DNA of 64,000 nucleotides from Pradoshia sp. D12 (GTDB lineage Bacteria; Bacillota; Bacilli; Bacillales; Pradoshiaceae), in the NCBI RefSeq assembly GCF_008935075.1, contig NZ_CP044545.1, forward strand, positions 1,205,501-1,269,500, in the 5' to 3' direction. Shown here piece after piece: positions 17,027 through 27,201 of the stretch (the stretch's first letter is position 1; every line of letters begins with the position of its first letter). Below the pieces are notes generated by a model. The model saw nothing but the letters and a program-made list of their open reading frames with translations. It was not told the origin of the DNA and searched no databases. Position numbers and translations under genes: made by a program.

Positions 17027-17865
17027 TTATTCTGTTCCTTCAGCAGCGTATTGAAGCCTTATTTGATCGATGGCTATTTTAATCCTAGAGCGCAGCTGAC
17101 GTTCAACATGGTATTGCTGTCCATTTGTTGTTCGGGCTACAATTTGAATTGTATAATCAGCTGTACCCATATCCTGGATGCCAAGAATCTCGGGTCCCAT
17201 TAGGATATCTTCATCTTTTTCGGCCATTGTATGGCATATTTCTTTAATTGATTTTGTGATTTCCTCCAAATTATCTTCTGCTTTAAGTTTAATTTCCACC
17301 ATAGCTCTCATAGCTCCACGTGAATGATATTGCTTAGTATGGCAATTTGTCGATTGGGAATATAGTGGAGGCTTCCGTCATAACCTCTTATTTGGATTGT
17401 TTTAAGTCCGACTACTTCTACAACGCCTTTAATAACTCCTATTGTCACTTCATCCCCAACATCAATCTGTTTTTCGAGCAGGATAAAGAAGCCGGTTACT
17501 ACATCACTCACTAATCCCTGGGCCCCAAAGCCGACCGCTAAACCAACGATTCCGGCACCGGCTAGAATCGCACTAACGTTGATTCCTAACATTTCCAGGA
17601 TGGTGACTATTAAGATAAATATAAAGACGTACCCAAAAGCGTTTTTCGTTAAGGATTCCAATGTTTTCGTACGGTTCTCAGAAAGATTCTCTTTGGCCTG
17701 CATGCGCGAGAAAATCTTTTCAATGATTTTAAAAGTAAACGTGCGTATTACTTTATAGATTAAATAAAATAAAAAGATTTTTAGAACCCAAATTCCAATA
17801 TCGAAAAGCCAGGTTTCCCACTTGAGATCTGAAAATTTAAAACCCATTATGAACGAATTCTCCAT
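17027..17865 (-). pseudogene. ykuT: Small-conductance mechanosensitive channel (MscS/YkuT family), interrupted by a frameshift
   Basis: Two adjoining minus-strand frames together make one MscS. 17308-17865 (185 residues) has the membrane part, the pore helix ILAGAGIVGLAVGFGAQGLV and the start of the beta domain, ending abruptly at PNRQIAILSNIIHVEL. 17027-17311 (94 residues) begins where the family continues (MRAMVEIKLKAEDN) and supplies the alpha/beta domain. Reading the shifted frame just before its ATG gives HSRGAMRAMVEI, so one base appears to be missing near 17330. The sum, about 279 residues, fits the intact YkuT length. ATG and TGA overlap as ATGA, so translational coupling is possible but the ribosome site is poorly spaced. 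It could be a real mutation or a sequencing error. Confidence 0.8.
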
Positions 17866-18460
17866 TAAACCAATCCTTTCCTAACAACTTCTTTATTGAT
17901 ATAAACGGAAGTATTCAATTATGATAGATACAATTTTTTTGGTATACTATAACCTTCATCTTGAAGGAAAATGTATGCAGCCTTTTACTATCATAATAGA
18001 ATAATATAGATATACCATAAAGGAAGTTGAATGATTTGCCAAGTGAAAGGTAAAATGTTTGAAAAGACATAATCATTATTCAACATAAACTGATACAATG
18101 ATAAAGTTATAGATAATAAAGCTTGCTTTTATCAATTTCTACACATTTTAAATATTGACCCTTGAGTTATGTTACTGGTGTGTTCATAGCCACTTTTACT
18201 ATTTTCCCAAAAAGTTTGGTTGAAAATACTGTAAACATTTAACCGGATTATGTATTATTTGCATATGTGATATTTATTTTGGATATATATTGGAATTTTA
18301 GGCGAAAAGAGGGTTCGTTGATTGGAAATCAATCGGTGATTAATAGTTCCGTGGGACATTCAAGAAACATGTGAAGAATGAAGAGCGGTTCTCTCTTTCC
18401 GGTAAATAGTATGGATAGGTAATAATCACTTTATAAAACTAAAAAGGAGGCGTCGTAACC
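17866..18460. other. Intergenic region of 595 bp
   Basis: Divergent spacer between mscS (minus) and the CydB-like gene (plus), AT-rich. Only very short ORFs are present. A small GATTG/CAATC hairpin occurs at 18320-18334. The last 160 bp are less AT-rich and may be a long leader of the CydB-like gene. I see no known riboswitch or RNA here. Confidence 0.5.
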
Positions 18461-19450
18461 TTGAATTTTGAACTGCTGACAATAACGGTATTATGGTCCT
18501 TCCTTTATGTATATGTCATAATTGCTTCCATTGAGTTTGGGGTTGGTTTTTTTACATATTATGGTCGTTTTAAAGGTAAGCAGGTGGGAATTCCTAAATC
18601 GACAGGTCATTATGATCCACGACTCTGGCATATTACGATTATTTTCTTTATATTTTTTGTGGCAGGATTAATTGGATTTTTTCCGGATACATTTAATTAT
18701 TTTGGCAGAGCATTGGTTCTACCAGGGCTGGTCGTTTTATTACTGGTAGTCATCAGATTTATGGCACATTTTTTGTATAAAAAAGGGAACAAAACAAGCT
18801 GGTCATTTTTGTTCGTTTATGTTTCGACTGGGATCCTTATTCCTGCCTCTTTATCCATTGGGCTTACGATATCTGAGGGAGGTTTTATAAAAAAAGAAGG
18901 AGAACGAGTGTTTCTCCTGGTAAAAAAATTGTTCCTCAGTCCTTATTCCTGGAGTGTCGTGTTTCTGACAATTGTAAGTGTATTGTTTATAAGCGCCGTA
19001 TTCTTGCTCTATTATAAGGAAAAGTCTAATGATAAGGAGGCAAGTATGACTGTGCGAGGCTATGCTCTTTTTTGGAGTGTTCCTACGATCATTGCAGTTG
19101 CTTTAGCGACTATTTCATTAAGGGGACATAATTTGCGTCATTTTCAAAATGCTCTGGAGATTTGGTGGTTATTTGCGCTTTCTTTAATTAGCTTTATGGC
19201 TGCCCTATACTTAATCATTCGAAATAAAAGACATGGTTTAGCATTTATATTTGTATTACTTCAGTTTTTGTTTGCTTTCTACGGATATGGTATTTCACAT
19301 TTGCCTTTTATACTTGATCCGTTCATTACATTGGACTCGTTTAATGGGAGCCACTTATGGTTAACATTAGGATGCTTATTGGTAATCGGATTATTGCTTC
19401 TGACTCCATTTACTCTATTGATCAATAAAATGTTATTCCGAACAAAATGA
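18461..19450 (+). CDS. CydB-like (cytochrome bd oxidase subunit II family) membrane protein, orphan
   Basis: 329 residues with about eight membrane segments. The first segment ends ASIEFGVGFFTYYGR, resembling the ldGFDlGvG motif of CydB, and the last, LVIGLLLLTPFTLLINKMLF, resembles the CydB C-terminal helix; length also fits (about 340). Similarity is weak overall and no cydA lies next to it. CydB does not bind haem itself, so without a CydA partner its role is unclear: an alternative oxidase subunit with a distant partner, or a repurposed membrane protein. TTG start with AAAGGAGG at 18440-18447. Ends at a strong shared terminator. Confidence 0.65.
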   Translation: MNFELLTITVLWSFLYVYVIIASIEFGVGFFTYYGRFKGKQVGIPKSTGHYDPRLWHITIIFFIFFVAGLIGFFPDTFNYFGRALVLPGLVVLLLVVIRFMAHFLYKKGNKTSWSFLFVYVSTGILIPASLSIGLTISEGGFIKKEGERVFLLVKKLFLSPYSWSVVFLTIVSVLFISAVFLLYYKEKSNDKEASMTVRGYALFWSVPTIIAVALATISLRGHNLRHFQNALEIWWLFALSLISFMAALYLIIRNKRHGLAFIFVLLQFLFAFYGYGISHLPFILDPFITLDSFNGSHLWLTLGCLLVIGLLLLTPFTLLINKMLFRTK

Positions 19451-19451
19451 A

Positions 19452-19483
19452 AAACGCGAGTACCTGTTAAGGTACTCGCGTTT
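19452..19483. terminator. Bidirectional terminator
   Basis: 14-bp perfect stem AAACGCGAGTACCT / AGGTACTCGCGTTT with a GTTA loop between convergent CydB-like gene and rnjA. Confidence 0.93.
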
Positions 19484-19490
19484 GTGCTTT

Positions 19491-21158
19491 TTATACTTCC
19501 ATGATAATAGGCAGAATCATCGGACGTCTTTTGGTTCTTTCGTATAAGAAAGGTCCGAGTGTGTCTGTAACTTGATTTTTAATTTCAGACCATTGTGTAG
19601 TCTTACGTGCCATGATTTTATTTAAATGCTGAGTGATTAGGTTTTGAGCATCGTTAATCAGATCTCCTGATTCACGCATATAGACGAACCCGCGAGAAAT
19701 GATATCGGGCCCAGCAGCAATTTTGAACTCTTTCATATTGATGCTGACAACAACTATCACAAGACCTTCTTCTGAAAGAATACGACGGTCGCGAAGGACG
19801 ATATTTCCAATGTCCCCGATTCCGCTTCCATCAATATAGACATTGCCGGAAGGTACCTTGCCAGCAACGGTAGCACTATCCTGAGTAAGTGCCAGCACTT
19901 CACCGTTGTCCATGATAAAGCAATTTTCCTCCAAGACACCGCAATCCACAGCTGTTTGTACATGTGTTCGCTGCATGCGGTATTCTCCATGGATTGGCAT
20001 AAAGAACTTAGGCTTCATCAATCTGAGCATTAATTTTTGTTCTTCCTGTCCACCATGGCCAGATGTATGAATATTACTTAAAGGACCATGAATGACATCG
20101 GCTCCAGCACGGAATAACATATTAATGGTGCGTGATACACTAACCGTATTACCTGGTATTGGTGATGATGAGAATACAACTGTATCACCAGGATTAATCT
20201 GGATTTGTCTGTGAGTACCGTTTGCAATTCTAGATAAGGCAGCCATCGGTTCACCCTGTGAACCAGTACAAAGAATCGTTACTTCGTTTGCCGGTAATCT
20301 ATTTAATTGCTGAGTATCAATAAATGTTTCTTTTGGTGCGGTAATATAACCAAGTTGAAGTCCAATTTCGATGGCATTTTCCATACTGCGACCAAAAACG
20401 GCTACTTTCCTGTTGTTTTGTACAGCTGCTTCTGTAACTTGCTGCAGGCGATGAATATTCGAAGCAAAGGTTGCGAAAATAATGCGTCCTTCTACTTTTC
20501 GGAATATATCATGTATACTTTCGCCAACTTTACGCTCAGACATAGTGAAATTAGGGATTTCACTATTTGTACTGTCTGAGAGAAGGCATAGAACACCTTC
20601 TTTACCAATTTCAGCCATTTTAGTTAAATTGGCAGGTTCTCCAACCGGAGTAAAATCGAACTTGAAATCACCGGTATGTACAATATTGCCCTGTGGTGTT
20701 TTAACCACAATGCCGTATGCATCCGGGATACTGTGAGTGGTACGATAGAAAGTAACAGATGTTTTCCGGAACTTGATCACATCGTCCTCTTTAATTTCAT
20801 GGATAATGGCTTGTCTTAGTAAACCGTGTTCTTCTAATTTCTTCTTTACTAATCCAAGTGCCAATTTGCCTCCATAAAGTGGAATATTCACTTGCTTTAG
20901 TAAATAAGGTATCCCGCCAATATGATCCTCATGACCATGAGTAATAAACAAACCTTTAATCTTGTCCGCGTTTTTTACGATATAGGAATAATCCGGTATG
21001 ACATAATCAATGCCAAGTAATTCATCTTCCGGAAACTTTATTCCGGCGTCAATTAGAATAATTTCATCCTGGAATTGAACGCCATATGTGTTTTTGCCGA
21101 TTTCGCCTAGCCCTCCGAGGGCGAAAACAGCTGTTTGGTCGTTCTTGACAAATTTCAT
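19491..21158 (-). CDS. rnjA: Ribonuclease J1
   Basis: 555 residues, the normal length. Metallo-beta-lactamase core with HGHEDHIGG (H74, H76, D78, H79), then beta-CASP domain ([31 protein letters not shown]), and the [14 protein letters not shown] segment followed by PIHGEYRM. RNase J1 degrades and matures RNA by 5'-3' exonuclease and endonuclease activity. It forms an operon with rpoY, 3 nt upstream. SR1P, encoded at 31986, is reported in B. subtilis to act through GapA on RNase J1, so enzyme and modulator lie within 13 kb here. Confidence 0.98.
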   Translation of the reverse strand: MKFVKNDQTAVFALGGLGEIGKNTYGVQFQDEIILIDAGIKFPEDELLGIDYVIPDYSYIVKNADKIKGLFITHGHEDHIGGIPYLLKQVNIPLYGGKLALGLVKKKLEEHGLLRQAIIHEIKEDDVIKFRKTSVTFYRTTHSIPDAYGIVVKTPQGNIVHTGDFKFDFTPVGEPANLTKMAEIGKEGVLCLLSDSTNSEIPNFTMSERKVGESIHDIFRKVEGRIIFATFASNIHRLQQVTEAAVQNNRKVAVFGRSMENAIEIGLQLGYITAPKETFIDTQQLNRLPANEVTILCTGSQGEPMAALSRIANGTHRQIQINPGDTVVFSSSPIPGNTVSVSRTINMLFRAGADVIHGPLSNIHTSGHGGQEEQKLMLRLMKPKFFMPIHGEYRMQRTHVQTAVDCGVLEENCFIMDNGEVLALTQDSATVAGKVPSGNVYIDGSGIGDIGNIVLRDRRILSEEGLVIVVVSINMKEFKIAAGPDIISRGFVYMRESGDLINDAQNLITQHLNKIMARKTTQWSEIKNQVTDTLGPFLYERTKRRPMILPIIMEV

Positions 21159-21161
21159 ATA

Positions 21162-21374
21162 TTATTTGGTCTCCGTAATATGGAAATCTGGATTCTGTTT
21201 TTCAAATTCCAAATATTCATCTTTAAGAACTTGAACAAATTCAATATTGTATGGAAGGCTTTTTAACTTTTGGCGGACATCTCTTTCCGATTCCCCTTCA
21301 ACGTAAATAGATTTAGTATTTTCGCGAACGGGTGTCTCAGCTGCGTTCTCCTGAAAAAAAACTTTAAAAATCAT
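21162..21374 (-). CDS. rpoY: RNA polymerase epsilon subunit
   Basis: 70 residues starting [20 protein letters not shown], with [14 protein letters not shown] and [13 protein letters not shown], the standard length and sequence of RpoY (YkzG). Small accessory subunit bound to RNA polymerase in Firmicutes. Located 3 nt before rnjA, so the two are translated from one message; this linkage is conserved in Bacillus. Ribosome site AGGAGAGA. Confidence 0.96.
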   Translation of the reverse strand: MIFKVFFQENAAETPVRENTKSIYVEGESERDVRQKLKSLPYNIEFVQVLKDEYLEFEKQNPDFHITETK

Positions 21375-21417
21375 GTAAATCTCTCCTAACTTACTCTTGT
21401 AAAATTTATAAATAAAG

Positions 21418-21447
21418 AGGTGGCAAGGAGCAACAACCAGGCCACCT
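21418..21447 (-). other. Hairpin in the rpoY-rnjA leader
   Basis: On the minus strand, AGGTGGC ... GCCACCT forms a 7-bp GC-rich stem, followed by TCTTTATTTATAAATTTT. It lies about 45 bp before the rpoY start and inside the presumed 5' untranslated region, so it could act as an attenuator, a leaky terminator or a 5' stability element. Confidence 0.5.
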
Positions 21448-21615
21448 TATCTATTGATATTCATCTTAGACTGTCGGTCTAAACAGTTCATCATCTCTAT
21501 TATAAGAAAATTTCCTAACATTTGCATGTTTAAACAATTTTCTTTAAGGACTGTTATCTACTTTACCGTATAGAATAAGCCCTCCGCAAGGATATTTGAA
21601 GGGCTTTTCAAAAAA

Positions 21616-21687
21616 TTATGCAATTGATTTCCTGCCCATCAGGTCTTTCCATTGTTTGAGAAGCTTTTTTCTGAGCTTTTTTAACAT
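21616..21687 (-). CDS. Candidate basic micropeptide, 23 residues
   Basis: 24-codon ORF on the minus strand. ATG at 21687 is preceded by AAAGGAGATGG with a 10-nt gap, a strong ribosome site; a second ATG closer to it is in another frame. The peptide is MLKKLRKKLLKQW followed by KDLMGRKSIA: very basic with leucines spaced to form an amphipathic helix. A weak AAGCCCT/AGGGCTT hairpin (21577-21606) follows. I know no family for it. It could be a membrane-active or nucleic-acid-binding peptide, or not a gene. Confidence 0.5.
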   Translation of the reverse strand: MLKKLRKKLLKQWKDLMGRKSIA

Positions 21688-22042
21688 GGCTGACCATCTC
21701 CTTTATCTATTATTTTAATGGTAATTAAGCGTTTGGTAAATATGCTTGAGGGATATAAGTACCTAAACGTAAAAATAAATTTATCGTCCCACTCATAAAT
21801 AGTATATGCTTGGATTCAAAAGCTTATATTGTAATTTATTTACAATCGCGTCTGATTCATAATCTAAGTATAACTAATATCTTTAACCGTTACTATTTTT
21901 CCTGAAGAGTCAAGATAACTAATCATAGCTGTTTTCCTGTTGTATGAGATTCCTCATGCAGAGGTTTACTATTTATTATGATAGTATGATTGTAGACAAT
22001 AATACGTTATATATAGTATTGCGCATCTGGGAGGAAATGTTT

Positions 22043-22813
22043 ATGGGTAAAATTGTATTTTTTGACATTGATGGGACACTTCTAAATTCTGAAAAGAAAT
22101 TACCGGAATCCACTAAGGAAGCAATCCATTTACTTAGAAAAAATGGGACATACGTTGCAATAGCGACAGGTAGGGCACCTTTTATGTTCAGCCATCTTAT
22201 TCATGAACTGGAAATCGACTCTTTTGTCAGCTTTAATGGTCAATATGTTGTTTTTGAGCATGAGATGATTTATAAAAACCCTCTATCTCAATCACAATTA
22301 GAAAAATTAACGAGAGAAGCAAAGGCGAATGGTCACTCCATGATCTATATGAATGAGAAAACAATGAAAGCCAACGTTACACATGATCCCTTTATAGAAG
22401 AGAGTATGGGATCTCTTCATTTTCCACATCCCGAGGAAAAGGGAGACTTTTATAAAAATCATGAAATTTACCAAGCTCTTTTATTTTGTGAGGAACATCA
22501 TACGTCTCTTTATGAAGGAAACTATTCGGATCTGCAATTCATACGCTGGCATCCATATGCAATGGATGTAGTACCAAATGGAGGGTCAAAAGCTAAAGGA
22601 ATTGAGTATGTGATTGAGCGCAAGGGATTCTCTATGGATGAAATTTATGCATTTGGTGATGGATTAAATGATCTTGAAATGATTAAGGCAGCAGGTACGG
22701 GTGTGGTCATGGGAAATGGTGTACCGCTGTTAAAGAAAGAAGCGGACTTTATTACAAAAAGCGTAGATTCAGATGGGATTTATTACGGATTAAAGGAATT
22801 AAAGCTTATATAA
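22043..22813 (+). CDS. ykrA: HAD-superfamily phosphatase, Cof-type (YkrA)
   Basis: The frame opens 33 codons upstream, but GGGAGG at 22029-22034 fits the ATG at 22043, giving 256 residues, the YkrA length. Motif I FFDIDGTLL is at the N-terminus, motif II IATGR follows, a type II cap lies in the middle, and motif IV FGDGLNDLEM near the end. Cof-type HAD enzymes hydrolyse sugar phosphates, nucleotides or cofactor phosphates; the substrate is not evident. It lies next to def and ykyA as in B. subtilis. Confidence 0.92.
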   Translation: MGKIVFFDIDGTLLNSEKKLPESTKEAIHLLRKNGTYVAIATGRAPFMFSHLIHELEIDSFVSFNGQYVVFEHEMIYKNPLSQSQLEKLTREAKANGHSMIYMNEKTMKANVTHDPFIEESMGSLHFPHPEEKGDFYKNHEIYQALLFCEEHHTSLYEGNYSDLQFIRWHPYAMDVVPNGGSKAKGIEYVIERKGFSMDEIYAFGDGLNDLEMIKAAGTGVVMGNGVPLLKKEADFITKSVDSDGIYYGLKELKLI

Positions 22814-22893
22814 ATTTGTTAGTAATCAGCAACTGACTAGTCATAAAATAGGGCAGAGCGGTTTAGCCACATAGTTTCTATAAATAAGTGAAC

Positions 22894-22939
22894 AAAAAAA
22901 GACTGTAGACCAACCTAAATAGGGAAAATGTCTACAGTC
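22894..22939 (-). terminator. Terminator of def
   Basis: On the minus strand, stem GACTGTAGAC / GTCTACAGTC (10 bp, perfect) followed by seven T. It lies about 25 bp beyond the def stop. Confidence 0.9.
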
Positions 22940-22943
22940 ACAG

Positions 22944-22972
22944 CCGGTGATTAATCACCGGTTTTTATTTTT
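22944..22972 (+). terminator. Terminator of ykrA
   Basis: CCGGTG ATTAAT CACCGG, part of an 18-bp perfect palindrome, followed by TTTTTATTTTT on the plus strand. Its T-tract overlaps the last codons of def. Confidence 0.85.
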
Positions 22973-23519
22973 CAATGGCTACCGCATTGTCTAAATGGGC
23001 AAATGGATCTTTAGGATTTATATGATCATAGAACATGACTCCATTTAAATGATCAATTTCATGCTGAATAATAATGGCCATCATGCCGCTTAATCTTAAA
23101 GTAATCTCTTCCCCCTCAAGCGTATAAGCTTGTACTTTTACTTTATTGTAACGGGGAACATAGCCTGGTATGGCACGATCTACTGATAAACAGCCTTCTC
23201 CGGTACTTAAATAAGCCTTCTGAACAGAATGGCTAATAATTTTTGGATTAAAGAGAGAATAGCTATGGAGCTTATTTTTATCGTCTGTAGCGTGAATGGC
23301 AATCATTCGTTTTGAAATATTAATTTGAGGAGCTGCCAGCCCAACCCCAGGACGTAGACCGTATTTTTCTGCTTTTACTGGATCCTGGCTGTTTTGTACA
23401 TATTCCATTAAGCTTTTGAGAATTTCTTGGTCTTCTTTGGAAGGCGGAATTTGTACTTCCCCCGCTCTTTTTCGTAGAGTGGGATGCCCTTCTCTGATAA
23501 TATCTTGCATTGTAATCAT
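22965..23519 (-). CDS. def: Peptide deformylase
   Basis: 184 residues. All three motifs are present: GVGLAAPQI (58-66), EGCLSV with the metal ligand C110, and QHEIDHLNG with H153, E154 and H157. Removes the formyl group from nascent proteins, in the cytoplasm at the ribosome. The longer N-terminus and length match type 2 deformylases of Bacillus (YkrB/DefB). Divergent from ykyA; own terminator downstream. Confidence 0.97.
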   Translation of the reverse strand: MITMQDIIREGHPTLRKRAGEVQIPPSKEDQEILKSLMEYVQNSQDPVKAEKYGLRPGVGLAAPQINISKRMIAIHATDDKNKLHSYSLFNPKIISHSVQKAYLSTGEGCLSVDRAIPGYVPRYNKVKVQAYTLEGEEITLRLSGMMAIIIQHEIDHLNGVMFYDHINPKDPFAHLDNAVAIEK

Positions 23520-23762
23520 TATTTCACCTCATAAAACTGTCCATTTATACTCTATAGTCTATCAAACCTTGCATAAAAAGTTAATTATGACTTCTGTAAT
23601 CTTAACAAACATATAAGGGGTCTGTACGCCTTACTTATCTTTACGTAGTAGCGTATTTTAAGTTTAGGAATTAATCAATAGCAATCATACTACAATATAT
23701 TACCTTATATTTAGATTACTAAGTAATTTCGGGGGTATTACTCCTATTATATATGTTATTTG

Positions 23763-23791
23763 TTGTCAAAATATTTCCATTTCGTTATAGT
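23763..23791 (+). promoter_or_regulatory. Sigma-A promoter of ykyA
   Basis: TTGTCA (23763-23768), 17-nt spacer, TATAGT (23786-23791). One mismatch to consensus in each hexamer and ideal spacing, 29 bp before the ykyA start. Confidence 0.75.
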
Positions 23792-23819
23792 AAAGTAGGG
23801 ATAGATAGGAGTGCTAATC

Positions 23820-24485
23820 ATGGAAAAATACAAAAAAATTATTACACTTACAGGTATGTTAGTAGTAATCCTTGCATTAACAGGATGTCTAAACAATAGC
23901 AGTCCAGAAGAGAAAATTTATGATACTCTGGAGGAAGTGGCTGCATTGGAGGAAGACTTCCAAAAACAACAAGAGCCGCTTCAAAAGCTGGAGGAAGAAG
24001 ATAATGAACTGTATGGAAAGATTATACAATTGGGTATGAAGGAAATAGAAGAAATACAATCATTATCAAATGATGCTATTAAAGGAATAGAAGAAAGACA
24101 AGCGTTAATGAAGAAGGAAAAAGAAGCTATCGATAAAGCTAAGGAACAATTTAAGGATTTAAATGGTCATATAAACGATCTTGAAGACTCATCCTTAAAA
24201 GCAGAAGCGAATGAATTAAAGGATACAATGACGAAAAGATATGATGAGTATGATGAACTGTATAAACATTATACAAAGAGTCTTACACAGGAGAATGAGT
24301 TATACACACTCTTTAAAAAAGAGGATGTGACCAAAGAAGATTTACAAGAACAAATTGAGAAAATCAATGAAACGTATAATTCACTGATGAACTCAAACAA
24401 AAAATTTAATGACTTAACGAATGAATATAATGAACAAAAGATTGCTTTCTATAAAAGGGCAAAACTAGATGTTGATACAGAATAA
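23820..24485 (+). CDS. ykyA: YkyA-like lipoprotein
   Basis: A GTG at 23811 is part of the ribosome site AGGAG, so I start at ATG 23820: 221 residues. Signal peptide MEKYKKIITLTGMLVVILAL is followed by the lipobox LTGC, so it is a membrane-anchored lipoprotein on the outer face. The remainder is almost entirely charged coiled coil (EEVAALEEDFQKQQEP..., KKEKEAIDKAKEQFKDL). It lies between def and pdhA exactly as ykyA does in B. subtilis. Function unknown; the coiled-coil resembles cell-wall-binding lipoproteins. Confidence 0.9.
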   Translation: MEKYKKIITLTGMLVVILALTGCLNNSSPEEKIYDTLEEVAALEEDFQKQQEPLQKLEEEDNELYGKIIQLGMKEIEEIQSLSNDAIKGIEERQALMKKEKEAIDKAKEQFKDLNGHINDLEDSSLKAEANELKDTMTKRYDEYDELYKHYTKSLTQENELYTLFKKEDVTKEDLQEQIEKINETYNSLMNSNKKFNDLTNEYNEQKIAFYKRAKLDVDTE

Positions 24486-24486
24486 G

Positions 24487-24517
24487 AAAAAGCCATCAGG
24501 AGTGATGGCTTTTTTTT
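24487..24517 (+). terminator. Terminator of ykyA
   Basis: AAAAAGCCATCA / TGATGGCTTTTT stem with GGAG loop and seven or more T; separates ykyA from the pdh operon. Confidence 0.93.
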
Positions 24518-24741
24518 ATAGAAATTCCAGGTTGTCGATAATCAATTCGATAAGTTTTGGTATGTTTTGTTAAGTAGTAAAACCTAATTGATTTTTGACC
24601 AGTATCGAGTATGATTATTTTTATTATAATTTAAAAATGGTTATTAGGTTTTATACATTTAGTATTGCATGTTTAATAAGGTTAGTTATTTTGCCCATAT
24701 TACTTTAGTTTAGGGGATTATAAATACAGAAAGTTCATCTT

Positions 24742-24879
24742 TGTAAGCGCTTTTTCCACATTCTGTATTAGTATAAAAAAATATTAATGTATAACAGTTT
24801 GTCGTTAAAGAAAGTTTGTGAAAATGTTTACATACTCGAATCATATAAGTTGACGGCAATTATTTAAATCGTGTAAACT
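24742..24879 (+). promoter_or_regulatory. Candidate control region of the pdh operon (cre-like sites and promoter)
   Basis: Within the 502-bp gap before pdhA. Two 14-mers resemble the CcpA cre consensus TGWAANCGNTNWCA: TGTAAGCGCTTTTT at 24742 (12/14) and TGAAAATGTTTACA at 24819 (13/14, the central C is T). A possible promoter follows: TTGACG at 24850-24855, 18 nt, TAAACT at 24874-24879. The rest of the gap is AT-rich and shows nothing else I can name. Confidence 0.4.
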
Positions 24880-24971
24880 TTAACCATTGATACAGTTGTA
24901 CTACTTTTTATCAAGAGGAAACTAATACAGTTATCTAATGGTTTAGGTGTGGAAAACTGGCATTATGATAA

Positions 24972-26135
<1,164 letters not shown>

Positions 26136-26138
26136 GCC

Positions 26139-27116
26139 ATGGCCCAAATGACGATGATTCAAGCCATCACTGATGCATTACGTACTGAAATGCGTAATGA
26201 TCCTAAAGTTCTCGTTTTTGGTGAGGACGTAGGAGTAAACGGTGGTGTCTTCCGTGCTACTGAAGGATTACAAAAGGAGTTTGGAGAAGACCGCATCTTT
26301 GATACCCCTTTAGCTGAATCTGGTATTGGTGGATTGGCAATTGGACTTGGATTGCAAGGATTCCGTCCTGTTCCTGAAATCCAATTCTTCGGCTTCGTAT
26401 TCGAAGTTATGGACTCTATTGCTGGTCAAATGGCTCGTATGAGATATCGCTCCGGTGGTACTTATACTTCACCAATTACAATCCGTTCACCATTTGGTGG
26501 TGGTGTACATACACCTGAGATGCATGCAGATAGCCTTGAAGGTTTAATGGCTCAAACACCAGGTGTAAAAGTGGTTATTCCATCTACACCTTATGATGCA
26601 AAAGGTTTGTTAATCTCTGCTATCCGTGATAACGATCCGGTAATCTTCTTAGAACACATGAAATTATACCGTTCTTTCCGTCAAGAAGTACCTGAAGGGG
26701 AATATACAATTCCATTAGGTAAAGCTGATGTGAAACGTGAAGGTACTGATCTTTCTATTATTACTTATGGCGCAATGGTTCAGGAATCACTTAAAGCTGC
26801 AGAGCAACTTGAAAAAGAAGGTGTATCTGCAGAAGTAATCGATTTAAGAACAATTAGCCCGCTTGATATTGATACAATTATTGCATCTGTTGAGAAAACT
26901 GGACGCGCAATTGTTGTACAAGAAGCACAAAAACAAGCAGGTATTGCTGCTCAAGTTGTTGCTGAAATCAACGACCGTGCCATTCTAAGCCTGGAAGCAC
27001 CAGTATTGCGTGTAACTGCTCCTGATACAGTATTTGCATTCTCTCAAGCTGAGCCTATATGGTTGCCAAATCATAAAGATGTACTTGAAACTGCAAAAAA
27101 AGTTTTAGAATTTTAA
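26139..27116 (+). CDS. pdhB: Pyruvate dehydrogenase E1 component, beta subunit
   Basis: 325 residues. Typical transketolase-like beta subunit: [17 protein letters not shown] near residue 28, the thiamine-binding EIQFFGF segment, [15 protein letters not shown], and the C-terminal domain with [15 protein letters not shown]. Contributes the thiamine pyrimidine-binding side of the E1 active site together with PdhA. Separated from pdhC by 85 bp carrying a hairpin, the only sizeable gap inside the operon. Confidence 0.98.
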   Translation: MAQMTMIQAITDALRTEMRNDPKVLVFGEDVGVNGGVFRATEGLQKEFGEDRIFDTPLAESGIGGLAIGLGLQGFRPVPEIQFFGFVFEVMDSIAGQMARMRYRSGGTYTSPITIRSPFGGGVHTPEMHADSLEGLMAQTPGVKVVIPSTPYDAKGLLISAIRDNDPVIFLEHMKLYRSFRQEVPEGEYTIPLGKADVKREGTDLSIITYGAMVQESLKAAEQLEKEGVSAEVIDLRTISPLDIDTIIASVEKTGRAIVVQEAQKQAGIAAQVVAEINDRAILSLEAPVLRVTAPDTVFAFSQAEPIWLPNHKDVLETAKKVLEF

Positions 27117-27121
27117 CATAA

Positions 27122-27148
27122 CAGGAGATGCTTTCGTGGCATTTCCTG
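27122..27148 (+). other. Hairpin in the pdhB-pdhC gap
   Basis: CAGGAGATGC / GCATTTCCTG, 10-bp stem with one G-T pair and a 7-nt loop, without a following T-run. It is thus more likely an RNA processing or stability element than a terminator. Confidence 0.6.
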
Positions 27149-27201
27149 ACTAACACAACCATAACTTTAAAAACTGAAAAGAAAGAGGAGGAAGAAAAGC
27201 C

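Noticed and set aside
17866-18460. A missing cydA upstream of the CydB-like gene
   Set aside because: No frame in the 595-bp spacer resembles CydA; only very short ORFs are present.
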